Positions 17,465-25,558 of a stretch of 64,000 bases of DNA are shown piece by piece (the first letter of the stretch is position 1; every line of letters begins with the position of its first letter). The notes under the pieces were generated by a model. That model saw only the letters and a program-made list of their open reading frames with translations, did no database searches and had not been told where the DNA came from. The position numbers and the translations under genes are program-made. Source of the stretch: Paraburkholderia guartelaensis (GTDB taxonomy: Bacteria; Pseudomonadota; Gammaproteobacteria; Burkholderiales; Burkholderiaceae); NCBI RefSeq assembly GCF_004353905.1, contig NZ_SMOD01000015.1, forward strand, positions 1 to 64,000. Direction: 5' to 3'.

Positions 17465-17581
17465 CCGCGCGCCTGACTCCTCCCCGCGCGCTCCTCGATC
17501 ATTCGCTGCGCATTCTGGGATAAAGTGCCGTTGCATGCATCGCGCATTCGCGCGGGCCGTGCGCCATAGGAGGAGTTTGTC

Positions 17582-17986
17582 ATGGCCGAATACGGGCAAC
17601 ATCCCTCGTCCGTGCTGACGCTCAAGAGCGCCCACGACTTCGACACGACGATCGCGCGCCTGAAGGCCGCGCTGGCCAAGGCGGGCGCGGATATCTTCGC
17701 CGACGTCGACCAGCGCGAAGCCGCCGAGACCGCCGGGCTCAGCCTGCGCCGCACGCGTCTCATCCTGTTCGGCAATCCGAAGGCGGGTACGCCCGTCATG
17801 GTGGCCAACCCGCATGCGGCGGTGGAGTTGCCGCTGCGCATGGTGATCTGGGAAGACAACGAAGGCCACACGCGGCTCGACTATCGCGACGTCTCGCAGA
17901 CGCTTGGTCCGCTCTATGGCATCGACACCGAAGTGCTCGTGCCGCTGCAGCGCGTGGTGGGGCTGCTGCAGGTTGCCGTGCAATAA
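17582..17986 (+). CDS. DUF302 domain protein
   Basis: A 134-residue cytosolic protein without signal peptide. It has the DUF302 pattern: DFDTTIARLKAALAKAGADIF early, then RRTRLILFGNPKAGTPVM, VELPLRMVIWED and a C-terminal helix. AGGAGG is well placed before the ATG. DUF302 proteins are common and their biochemical role is unresolved. It sits alone between two efflux pump genes. Confidence 0.85.
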   Translation: MAEYGQHPSSVLTLKSAHDFDTTIARLKAALAKAGADIFADVDQREAAETAGLSLRRTRLILFGNPKAGTPVMVANPHAAVELPLRMVIWEDNEGHTRLDYRDVSQTLGPLYGIDTEVLVPLQRVVGLLQVAVQ

Positions 17987-18064
17987 GCGGCAAACGAGCG
18001 GCGCGCCTCACGCCAGTACCTTCGGCCGGCGCCTGAGCGCCTATCTTCGGCGGACGCTTAGAAA

Positions 18065-18094
18065 TTGACAGGCGCGGCGCGCTTCGCTTAACGT
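18065..18094 (+). promoter_or_regulatory. Possible sigma-70 promoter for the DHA1 pump
   Basis: A consensus TTGACA (18065-18070) is followed after 17-18 bp by TTAACG/TAACGT (18088-18094). It sits about 70 bp upstream of the ATG at 18161. The -10 match is poor, so this is only a candidate. Confidence 0.4.
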
Positions 18095-18160
18095 AGGTGC
18101 CTTGCGACTTCACCCGGCGAGCGGGCGAAGCGCGTCGCCCGCCGCTGCCTCGATCCGCCG

Positions 18161-19495
18161 ATGACCTCCCGCGCAGAAGACCCCGACGATCCGCCACGCG
18201 ATCGCGCCGGGGCATCCGACTCGACTCCCGCTGCTTCACCCGCGGCATCGCCTGCCGCTTCCCGCACGCAGCGAGCGCTACCCGAAAACCCGCACGATGC
18301 CGAGGTCGCGCAGCATTGGCGGCGCAATCTCGCTGTCTGCGTGGCGGGCTCGTTCACGACGCTCGTCGCCATGACGCTGATGCTGCCGTTCCTGCCGCTC
18401 TACGTGGAGGAACTGGGCGTGCGCGGCCACGCGGCGATCGTGCAGTGGTCGGGCATTGCGTACAGCGCGACGTTCTTCACGGCCGCGCTCGTCGCTCCCG
18501 TGTGGGGACGCCTCGGCGACCGCTACGGCCGCAAGCCCATGCTCGTGCGCGCCAGCCTCGGCATGGCGGTCACGATGTCGCTCATCGGCATGTCGCGCAA
18601 TATCTGGCAGCTCGTCGCGCTGCGTTTGCTCGCGGGTTTCGCGGGCGGCTATTCGTCGGGCTCGACCATCCTCGTCGCCACGCAAACGCCGCGTCACCGT
18701 TCGGCGTGGGCGCTCGGTGTGCTCTCGTCGGGCGTCATGGCCGGCAATCTCATCGGGCCGCTGCTGGGCGGCTCGCTGCCGCCGCTCATCGGCCTGCGCG
18801 CGACGTTCTGGGCCGCGGGCGCAACGATCTTCGTGGCCTTCATCGCGACCTGCGTGTTCGTGAAAGAAGCGCCGCGTCCCGCGCGCGTAGCACATGCCGC
18901 GCAGAAAGGCGGCTGGTCCGCGCTGCCCGACAAGCGCCCGATCGTCGCCATGCTCGTGACCGGCATGCTGCTGATGCTCGCCAACATGTCGATCGAACCC
19001 ATCATCACCGTGTACGTGGCGACGATCGTGCACGACCCCGCGCGCGTGACGTTCGTCGCGGGCCTCGCGATGTCGGCGGCGGCGCTCGGCAGCATCGTCG
19101 CGGCTTCGCGGCTCGGGCGCGTAGCGGACCGTATAGGGCACGCGAAAGTGATCGTCGCGGCCCTGGCGGCCTCGGCGTTGCTGCTCGTGCCGCAGGCGTT
19201 CGTCACAGCGGGCTGGCAACTCGTCGCGCTGCGCTTTCTCATGGGTGTGTCGCTCGCGGCGCTTTTGCCGTGCATCGCGACAGTCATTCGTCACAGCGCG
19301 CCGGACCATGCCGCAGGCAGCGTGCTCGGCTATTCGGTATCGGCGCAATTCGCGGGGCAGGTGCTGGGGCCGCTGATCGGCGGCTTCGTCGGCGGGCATC
19401 TGGGCATGCGCGCCGTGTTCCTCGGCACGAGCCTGCTGATGCTGGCGGGCGCGCTGTTTACGTGGCGCGCGGTGGGTTTCGCCCGGCGCGTGTAA
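18161..19495 (+). CDS. DHA1-type MFS multidrug transporter
   Basis: A 444-residue protein with a 50-residue hydrophilic, Ala/Pro/Ser-rich leader and then about 12 helices. Motif A reads GRLGDRYGRKPMLVRASLG. Helix 4-5 reads LVALRLLAGFAGGYSSGST and the motif C region is SSGVMAGNLIGPLLGGSLPP, typical of proton-driven drug exporters similar to MdtG. The ribosome site is weak (CCGCCG), so the exact start within the leader is uncertain. It appears monocistronic. Confidence 0.82.
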   Translation: MTSRAEDPDDPPRDRAGASDSTPAASPAASPAASRTQRALPENPHDAEVAQHWRRNLAVCVAGSFTTLVAMTLMLPFLPLYVEELGVRGHAAIVQWSGIAYSATFFTAALVAPVWGRLGDRYGRKPMLVRASLGMAVTMSLIGMSRNIWQLVALRLLAGFAGGYSSGSTILVATQTPRHRSAWALGVLSSGVMAGNLIGPLLGGSLPPLIGLRATFWAAGATIFVAFIATCVFVKEAPRPARVAHAAQKGGWSALPDKRPIVAMLVTGMLLMLANMSIEPIITVYVATIVHDPARVTFVAGLAMSAAALGSIVAASRLGRVADRIGHAKVIVAALAASALLLVPQAFVTAGWQLVALRFLMGVSLAALLPCIATVIRHSAPDHAAGSVLGYSVSAQFAGQVLGPLIGGFVGGHLGMRAVFLGTSLLMLAGALFTWRAVGFARRV

Positions 19496-19601
19496 AGCGG
19501 CGGCGAGGCCGCGCGCAGGCGTTGAAAAATCGAAAGGCGAGGGCGGCGGATCGTGCGCGCCGCCGCCTCGGTTTCATCGGCGCTCGTTCAGCGGGCGCGG
19601 G

Positions 19602-19859
19602 TCAATGACCGAAGAACACGTCGCAATCGGGACGCGGCCAGCACATCTTGCCCGTGCGATGGCCCGAGGCGCTGTGCGTATCGGGCGTGCCGCCATACGA
19701 CATGTCGGTGCTGGCCTGAGCCGAAGCATCGGCATCGTCGGTCATTGTCTGATGCGCGCGTTCCTGCGAAACGGGTTCGTCCTTCGCGCGCGCCGTGCCG
19801 GGCGCAACGGCTGCCACGGCCGCCACGCATGTGGCGATCAATGCCAGGCGTAATGTCAT
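19602..19859 (-). CDS. Small secreted protein, function unknown
   Basis: An 85-residue protein with a clear Sec signal peptide (MTLRLALIATCVAAVAAVAP, cleavage probably after TARA near residue 25). The mature part is about 60 residues, polar, with MSYGGTPDTHSASGHRTG and a C-terminal block KMCWPRPDCDVFFGH holding two Cys that could form a disulfide. A strong AGGAGG lies 5 nt before the ATG. I do not recognise a domain. Similar short periplasmic proteins with a Cys-containing end occur in Burkholderia relatives. A nested inverted repeat lies in its leader. Confidence 0.75.
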   Translation of the reverse strand: MTLRLALIATCVAAVAAVAPGTARAKDEPVSQERAHQTMTDDADASAQASTDMSYGGTPDTHSASGHRTGKMCWPRPDCDVFFGH

Positions 19860-19890
19860 ATCAACCTCCTTTCTCGAGTTCGTGAGTGCG

Positions 19891-19949
19891 CCTTCGCGGC
19901 AACGACGAAGTCACTGCGAGATAACTGCGGAGTGACTCCGCGGCGAAGG
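19891..19949 (-). repeat. Nested inverted repeats in the leader of the small secreted protein gene
   Basis: CCTTCGC (19891-19897) pairs with GCGAAGG (19943-19949), and inside it AGTCACT (19909-19915) pairs with AGTGACT (19931-19937). Read from the minus strand this would fold in the mRNA leader starting about 30 nt before the ATG. It may act as an RNA regulatory stem or protein site. Confidence 0.4.
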
Positions 19950-20480
19950 TGCGCGCGAGCGAGAGGCAAAGCCTTAGGCCGCACACTCATCTGGAAAGTC
20001 GGGATGCCTGCGCGCAGCGCACGGCTGCCGAACGTCTTAGCTCACTGCTCACGAAGGAAGCGCGCCCACGCATTCGGGGGCGGCACAGCGCGGCGCGACG
20101 CAAGAAGAAGGGGCGAGCGGGCGCGCAGAGAACATCCGCACTGTCATTTCAGTTATAGCTCGCGCCGCACGGAGTGCAATGGGCTGAACCCCGGTCCCCG
20201 ACGCGGACCGAATCCAGGGCCGAATCCAGAACCCCGCACACACGGTCACCCCAGCGATGCTTTCGATTTTGAAAACGAGTGAAAGTATTCGGAAATTAAA
20301 TGGTCGCCGTGTAGTCATCTTGCGATGTTGTAATGCGCTCGCTCTGATGTAAGGCGCATTGGAGCCCGTTCGCAGGATGGATGGGCGCCGCCTGAACGGC
20401 GCGGCGGCAGGGCGCACTTGTGCGCGCCGCGCCTGAAGGACTCTAAAAAGCAACTCAAACAATCGATGGAGCCTAATTAC
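19950..20480. other. Gene-free stretch before the acid phosphatase gene
   Basis: About 530 bp without a convincing gene. It holds a short direct repeat, CCGAATCCAG at 20208-20217 and 20220-20229. From about 20270 it becomes AT-richer, which suggests promoter DNA for the downstream lipoprotein gene. No clear -35/-10 pair or terminator could be assigned. Confidence 0.4.
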
Positions 20481-22166
20481 ATGTTGTATCGCCGAGCATT
20501 ACTCGCCCTGCCTTGTGCGGGCCTCGCTGCCGCATTGTTTGCATGTGGCAGCAGCAATACGAATTCGGGGACGTCTGCCGCAGCCGCGTCGGCGCAGGAT
20601 ACGCTGACGACGGCCACGCCGATCAAGCACCTCGTCGTGATTTACGGCGAGAACGTTTCGTTCGACCACTACTTCGCCACCTACCCGAGCGCCACGAACC
20701 CGAGCGGCGAGCCGACCTTCACGGCCGCCTCGGGCACGCCGACGGTCAATGGCCTCACCACCGCGCTGATCAACTCGAACGGCAACGCGAACACGACGCT
20801 CAACGGCACGAACGCTTCGGCGCCGTTCCGTCTCGATCGCACGCAAGCCGCCACGGCCGACCAGAACCACGCCTACACGGCCGAGCAGCAGGCTGGCGAC
20901 AACGGCCTGCTCGACCTGTTCCCGACGTACACGGGTAAGGGCACGAGCGGCGGCGCGGGCGCCTTCGGCACGAAGGGCCAGGTGATGGGCTATTACGACG
21001 GCAATACCGTCACGGCGCTGTGGAACTACGCGCAGAGCTTCGCGATGAGCGACAACGCATGGACCACGACCTACGGTCCGTCGACGCCGGGCGCGCTCGA
21101 AGTCGTCTCGGGCCAGACCAACGGTCTCGAACTCGTGAACACGTCGAAGCTGCCTTCGACGGTTGCGGTGCCGAGCTACTACATCGAAGACGGCGCAGGC
21201 GGCCTGACGATGATGGGCGACGTGGATCCGGGCTATGACACGTGCTCGAGCAAGACCGACCAGGGCATGATCAACGCGCAGAACATCGGCGACCTGCTGA
21301 ACGCGCAGAAGATCACGTGGGGCGGCTTCATGGGCGGCTTCAACCTGCAGACGGTCAACGCCAACGGCACGACGGGCTGCCTGCGCACCACGGTCGCTAC
21401 GGCCGTGAACGCGGCGACGCCCGACTACAGCCCGCACCACAACTGGTTCCAGTACTTCAAGACGACGGCGAACCCGCAGCATCTGCGCCCGAGTTCGACG
21501 GCGGCCATTGGCTCCACGCTCGAAACGGACGGCAAGACGCTCGACCCGGCCAATCACCAGTACGACTCGGACGACTTCTTCGCGGCTGTGAAGGCGGGCA
21601 ACTTCCCGTCGGTGAGCTTCCTCAAGGCGCCGGCCGCCCAGGACGCGCACGCGGGCTATTCGGACCCGCTCGACGAGCAGCAGTTCGTGACCAAGGTCGT
21701 GAACTTCCTGATGCAGCAGCCGGACTGGAAGAACACAGCCGTTGTCGTGACGTATGACGATTCGGACGGCTGGTACGACCACCAGTACATGGCGCCGGTG
21801 CATTCGTCGATGAACGCGGCCGATCAGCTCAACGGCAACGCAGTGTGCGGCACCGGCACGCAGCCGACGGGTATCGCAGGCTCGCCGGTCAACGGCCGCT
21901 GCGGTCCGGGCACGCGCATTCCGTTCCTCGTGATCTCGCCGTGGGCGAAGGCCAATTACGTCGACCACACGTTCATCGATCAAGCGTCGGTCGTGCGCTT
22001 CATCGAAGACAACTGGCTCGGCGGCGCACGCCTTGGCGGCGGTTCGTTCGACGCAGCCGCAGGCGACATGCGCGCGCTGTTCAACTTTAGCGGTACGGGT
22101 AATCTGCCGGTGTTGTATCTCGACGGTACGCTGGGCACGCAGTTGAGCTCCGCGCCGTCGATCTGA
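20481..22166 (+). CDS. Acid phosphatase / phosphoesterase lipoprotein (AcpA, phospholipase C superfamily)
   Basis: A 561-residue exported enzyme. The start at 20481 has GGAG 9 nt upstream and gives a lipoprotein signal, MLYRRALLALPCAGLAAAL with lipobox LFAC. The ATG five codons upstream has no ribosome site. The catalytic domain starts at IKHLVVIYGENVSFDHYFAT: in this superfamily Glu/Asn and the following residues bind metal and Thr/Ser acts as nucleophile. Downstream are NAWTTTYGPSTPGALEVVSG, YSPHHNWFQYF, TAVVVTYDDSDGWYDH with metal-binding Asp/His, and GPGTRIPFLVISPWAK. These match phosphoesterase-family acid phosphatases, which release phosphate from phosphate esters in the envelope. The pairing with a di-haem peroxidase-like gene downstream is notable. 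Confidence 0.87.
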   Translation: MLYRRALLALPCAGLAAALFACGSSNTNSGTSAAAASAQDTLTTATPIKHLVVIYGENVSFDHYFATYPSATNPSGEPTFTAASGTPTVNGLTTALINSNGNANTTLNGTNASAPFRLDRTQAATADQNHAYTAEQQAGDNGLLDLFPTYTGKGTSGGAGAFGTKGQVMGYYDGNTVTALWNYAQSFAMSDNAWTTTYGPSTPGALEVVSGQTNGLELVNTSKLPSTVAVPSYYIEDGAGGLTMMGDVDPGYDTCSSKTDQGMINAQNIGDLLNAQKITWGGFMGGFNLQTVNANGTTGCLRTTVATAVNAATPDYSPHHNWFQYFKTTANPQHLRPSSTAAIGSTLETDGKTLDPANHQYDSDDFFAAVKAGNFPSVSFLKAPAAQDAHAGYSDPLDEQQFVTKVVNFLMQQPDWKNTAVVVTYDDSDGWYDHQYMAPVHSSMNAADQLNGNAVCGTGTQPTGIAGSPVNGRCGPGTRIPFLVISPWAKANYVDHTFIDQASVVRFIEDNWLGGARLGGGSFDAAAGDMRALFNFSGTGNLPVLYLDGTLGTQLSSAPSI

Positions 22167-22350
22167 TCGACGTCCGGCGCGAGGTTCGACCGTTCGCACG
22201 CGCTAGTCTCGCGCGTGCAGGGCGGCCGGCCTCGCGCCGTTGTCACGTCGTGTGGCTCTCGCCGCGTTGCACGCCAGCTTCGATGTTCGCTGGGTGCTCG
22301 CGGCGTTCAGCTTTTCCTTTTCGTGGTATTTCGCAAAGAAAGATCGAATC

Positions 22351-23784
22351 ATGTCCGAGCTTTCCACTTCGCCGACACCGTCCTCACCCAAACCGCGCAG
22401 CGCGGCGAGCCCCACGCGGGTCGTCCTGCGCGTTGCCGCCGCCGTGATCGCGGTCGGCGCACTGGGTTTTTGCGCCTACGCCGTAGCGTTCCCGGCCAAC
22501 GTGCCCGATGCCGTGGGCGAGGTCGTCGAGAACCTGACCGGCGCGAATCCGCACCCGGTGGTGCTGCAGCGCCCGCCAGTCGCACCGCTTTCGGCGATGG
22601 CGCAGCTCGGCAAGCAGCTTTTCTTCGATCCGGCGCTCTCGGGCTCCGGTCAGCAGTCCTGTGCTTCGTGCCATAGCCCCGATCGTTCCTACGGTCCTCC
22701 CAACGGGCACGACGTGCAGATGGGCGGCCTCGCGATGAACCAGCAGGGTTATCGCCCGCCGCCTTCGCTCATGTACTTGTACCGTCAACCGAACTTCAGC
22801 ATCGGTCCCGACCAGGGTGAGGCCGATGACGCGCCGACGGTCGTCCAGCAGGCCAGCGCCGCAGCCGACGTCGTGAAGTCGCAGAAGGTGGCGGGCGGCG
22901 CATCGACCTCCGTGGAGATGGTGCCGCAGGGCGGCCTCTTCTGGGACGGGCGCGCCGACACGCTGCAGCAGCAGGCCTATGGCCCGCTGCTCAATCCCGT
23001 GGAAATGGCGAACACGAGCATCGAGCAGGTGGCGACGAAGCTCGCAAAAGCGCCGTACGCGAAGCGCTTCACGGAACTGTTCGGAGACCGGATCTTCAGC
23101 GACCCGAAGATGGCCGTGGCGGAGGCGATGTTCGCGATCTCGCGCTACCAGGTGGAAGATCAATCGTTCCATCCGTATAACAGCAAATACGATCGCTGGC
23201 TCGAAGGCCATGCGCGCCTCTCGCAAGCCGAGCTGCACGGGCTGCGTCTCTTCAACGACCCGAACAAGGCGAACTGCGCGGGCTGCCACCTCTCGAAGCC
23301 CGGCAAGGACGGCCTGCCGCCCATGTTCACGGACTACCAGTACGAGGCGCTGGGCGTGCCGCGCAACAACAAGCTCGCGCAGAACAAGGACCCGCACTTC
23401 TTCGATCTGGGCGTATGCGGCCCGTTCCGCTCGGACTTCAAGGACCAGACGCAGTACTGCGGCATGTTCCTCACGCCCACGCTGCGCAATTCGGCCACGC
23501 GAACGGTGTTTTTCCATAACGGCGTCTACCACAACCTCGACGACGTGATGGCGTTCTACAACGATCGCAATACGGACCCGGGCAAGTTCTATCCGCACGG
23601 CTCCGACGGCAAGATCGACAAGTACGACGATATTCCGCCGCAGTTCCAGAAGAACGTGGACGTCACCGATGCGCCGTTCGATCGCAAGTTCGGCGACAAG
23701 CCCGCGATGTCGCAAAGCGACATTCAGGACATCATCGCGTTCCTCAAGACGCTCAACGACGATCCGGTGCCGTCGAAGCAATGA
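22351..23784 (+). CDS. Di-haem cytochrome c peroxidase / MauG-family protein
   Basis: A 477-residue protein anchored by one N-terminal helix (residues about 20-45, VVLRVAAAVIAVGALGFCAY), so the rest is periplasmic. Two c-haem sites are seen, CASCH near residue 108 and CAGCH near residue 310. Conserved surrounding motifs are LGKQLFFDPALSGSGQQSC, LFWDGRADTLQQQA, GLRLFNDPNKANCAGCH, FLTPTLRNSATR and YFHNG-like FFHNGVYHNLDDV. The length exceeds classical CcpA (about 340). The function may be peroxide reduction or MauG-like oxidation of another substrate. ATG at 22351 is chosen because the longer frame overlaps intergenic DNA. It follows the acid phosphatase by 184 bp. Confidence 0.87.
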   Translation: MSELSTSPTPSSPKPRSAASPTRVVLRVAAAVIAVGALGFCAYAVAFPANVPDAVGEVVENLTGANPHPVVLQRPPVAPLSAMAQLGKQLFFDPALSGSGQQSCASCHSPDRSYGPPNGHDVQMGGLAMNQQGYRPPPSLMYLYRQPNFSIGPDQGEADDAPTVVQQASAAADVVKSQKVAGGASTSVEMVPQGGLFWDGRADTLQQQAYGPLLNPVEMANTSIEQVATKLAKAPYAKRFTELFGDRIFSDPKMAVAEAMFAISRYQVEDQSFHPYNSKYDRWLEGHARLSQAELHGLRLFNDPNKANCAGCHLSKPGKDGLPPMFTDYQYEALGVPRNNKLAQNKDPHFFDLGVCGPFRSDFKDQTQYCGMFLTPTLRNSATRTVFFHNGVYHNLDDVMAFYNDRNTDPGKFYPHGSDGKIDKYDDIPPQFQKNVDVTDAPFDRKFGDKPAMSQSDIQDIIAFLKTLNDDPVPSKQ

Positions 23785-23826
23785 GCGGGGCGGGGCAACC
23801 CGTCTTCGCAAAGTTCTTCGCAAAGT

Positions 23827-23867
23827 AAAAGGGGCGTGTCCGGCATTCGCCAGGACACGCCCCTTTT
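23827..23867. terminator. Bidirectional intrinsic terminator
   Basis: An 11-bp perfect stem GGGGCGTGTCC / GGACACGCCCC is flanked by AAAA on the left and TTTT on the right. It sits between the convergent di-haem peroxidase and cupin genes, so it can end transcription from both sides. Confidence 0.9.
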
Positions 23868-23892
23868 CTTGTTACGGATGCGGCACTAGCCC

Positions 23893-24231
23893 TTACTTGT
23901 CCCCATGGGCAAGATGAATCGTGACGATCACGGAGGCGTCGTCGAGCGCTTCCAGCGCGTGCGTTTCGCCGCCGCCGAGCAGCAGCATGTCGCCGGCGTG
24001 CATGGTGCGCGGGTCGCCGTTCACGAAGAAACGGATGACGCCTTCCACGCACTGCACCGTGATCTCGCCGGGCACGCTGTGCTCGGGCAGGCGCTTGCCT
24101 GCGGGCAGCACGATGCGTATCACTTCGAGTTGCTGCGCGCGGATCAGGGTGGTCGACTTCGCGTTCTTGAGCGCGCCGCCTAGTGGCCGTACGTCGAAGA
24201 CCTCACCCGGCGCGGCATGGGGGATGGCCAT
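23893..24231 (-). CDS. Small cupin-domain protein
   Basis: A 112-residue single cupin barrel. Cupin motif 1 is recognisable as LPAGKRLPEHSVPGEITVQC and motif 2 as GDMLLLGGGETHALEALDDA, with potential metal ligands His and Glu. No signal peptide. Its stop lies near the shared terminator. OsmC lies upstream with a gap of only 9 bp, so the two are probably one transcript. A role in redox or metabolite sensing is possible, but no substrate is evident. Confidence 0.82.
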   Translation of the reverse strand: MAIPHAAPGEVFDVRPLGGALKNAKSTTLIRAQQLEVIRIVLPAGKRLPEHSVPGEITVQCVEGVIRFFVNGDPRTMHAGDMLLLGGGETHALEALDDASVIVTIHLAHGDK

Positions 24232-24240
24232 GACCGCCTC

Positions 24241-24669
24241 TCAAACGAGCTTCGCGTTGAGCGTGATCTTCGCGTTGTTGGCGAAGAGCTTCGACACCGG
24301 GCAGTTCTCTTTGGCGCCCTTCGAAAGCTCGTCGAACTTCGCTTGATCGATGCCGGGAATCTTCGCCGTCATGTCGAGCTGGCAGCTCGTGATGGCGAAG
24401 CCTTCGCCCACCTTGTCGAGCGTGACGGTCGATTTCGTCTCGATGCTCTCGGCCGTGAAGCCCGCCTGGGTGAGAAAGAGCGAGAACGCCATCGTGAAGC
24501 AGCCCGCGTGCGCCGCGCCGATCAGTTCCTCGGGGTTGGTGCCGGGACCGCCTTCGAAGCGCGAGGCGAAGCCGTAAGGCGCTTCCTTGAGCACGCCGGT
24601 TTGCGTCGAGATCGTGCCCTGTCCGTCCTTGATGCCGCCGTGCCATTTTGCCGATGCTGTCTTTTGCAT
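24241..24669 (-). CDS. osmC: OsmC-family organic hydroperoxide reductase
   Basis: A 142-residue thiol peroxidase. The two family Cys are in place: HAGCFTMAFS (about residue 57) and ENCPVSKLF (about residue 122), which cycle between thiol and disulfide when reducing organic hydroperoxides. FEGGPGTNPEELIGAAHAGC is the diagnostic OsmC segment. Length is normal (E. coli OsmC is 143). It leads the osmC-cupin unit on the minus strand. Confidence 0.92.
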   Translation of the reverse strand: MQKTASAKWHGGIKDGQGTISTQTGVLKEAPYGFASRFEGGPGTNPEELIGAAHAGCFTMAFSLFLTQAGFTAESIETKSTVTLDKVGEGFAITSCQLDMTAKIPGIDQAKFDELSKGAKENCPVSKLFANNAKITLNAKLV

Positions 24670-24713
24670 GATGTCGCTCCGCGAGGTTGGGTAACGATGT
24701 TGGGTGAAGGACG

Positions 24714-24751
24714 TGCGGGGCGCGCAATTTGCATACCGCCGCCGCCCCGCA
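24714..24751 (-). terminator. Possible stem-loop after the oxidase operon
   Basis: TGCGGGGCG and CGCCCCGCA form a 9-bp GC stem with a 20-nt loop, just past the stop of the last cytochrome gene. There is no T-run, so termination would be weak or need Rho. Confidence 0.35.
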
Positions 24752-24760
24752 GGGTAGGGT

Positions 24761-25558
24761 TCAGGGTTGCTTCGGCTGCCATTCGCCCGCGTACCAGGCG
24801 GCGGCCTCGTCGATTTCCTCGGGCGTCATGTTGCGCGCGATGTTGCGCATCTGCTCGGAGATGTCGTTATGGCGCGTGCCGTTCGCGAACGCGAGCAACT
24901 GCGCCTTCGTGTATGCGGCCGGCAGGCCGTCGAGCCACGGGCTGCCGATCTTGCTGTCCACGGCGCCATGGCAGGACGCGCACGCGGGGATATTGCGCAG
25001 CGGTGCGCCGTGCACCACGATGGCGGGCGCGCCGCCATGCAGGTGCGCGATCGGCTGCAGCGAGGCGTAGTAGGCGGCGAGGTCGCGCATGTCCTGGTCG
25101 GACAGATCGCGCGCCATGGGCGACATCACCGCGTTCTGGCGGGCGCCTGTCTGGAAGTCGTGCAGTTCCTTGAAGATCACGATGGCGAACTGGCCCGCCA
25201 GATTCGGCGAATTGGCCATGCTGATGCCGCGCGGGCCATGGCACATCGTGCAGCGCAGGGCGAGCGTCGCGCCGCGGCCAACCGAGAGCGTCGTCGCGCC
25301 ATCGAGCATGTGCGGCGTGAGTTCGACCTGGCTCAGCTGGTAGCCCGGCGGCGCCGCCGACCCGACCGGATGCCAATCGCGCGGCACGCCGGCCGCGCTG
25401 CAGATCGCCGTCCAGATGCCCTGAAAATACGGATCGCTCTTGGCGGAAGGCAGCCAGATGAAGCCGATCAGCACGGAGACGACGAACACGACGATCGTCG
25501 CGCCCACGCTCGTGCGAAACCACACATTGCGAAACGAGAACAGGCGTTCGTCGCTCAT
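24761..25558 (-). CDS. Membrane-anchored di-haem cytochrome c
   Basis: A 265-residue protein with one N-terminal membrane helix (about residues 14-37, VGATIVVFVVSVLIGFIWLP) and two class I cytochrome c domains with CTMCH (about residue 101) and CASCH (about residue 193). Domain pattern GYxLSQVELTPHML, then APLRNIPACASCHG, resembles cytochrome c4/c-type subunits attached to terminal oxidases. Its ATG overlaps the oxidase subunit I stop as ATGA, a sign of translational coupling. Likely role: handing electrons to the oxidase at the periplasmic face. Confidence 0.87.
   Translation of the reverse strand: MSDERLFSFRNVWFRTSVGATIVVFVVSVLIGFIWLPSAKSDPYFQGIWTAICSAAGVPRDWHPVGSAAPPGYQLSQVELTPHMLDGATTLSVGRGATLALRCTMCHGPRGISMANSPNLAGQFAIVIFKELHDFQTGARQNAVMSPMARDLSDQDMRDLAAYYASLQPIAHLHGGAPAIVVHGAPLRNIPACASCHGAVDSKIGSPWLDGLPAAYTKAQLLAFANGTRHNDISEQMRNIARNMTPEEIDEAAAWYAGEWQPKQP

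Noticed and set aside
20499..22199. A 566-codon frame antisense to the acid phosphatase
   Set aside because: Arg/Val/His-rich shadow of a clear coding gene, without motifs or ribosome site.
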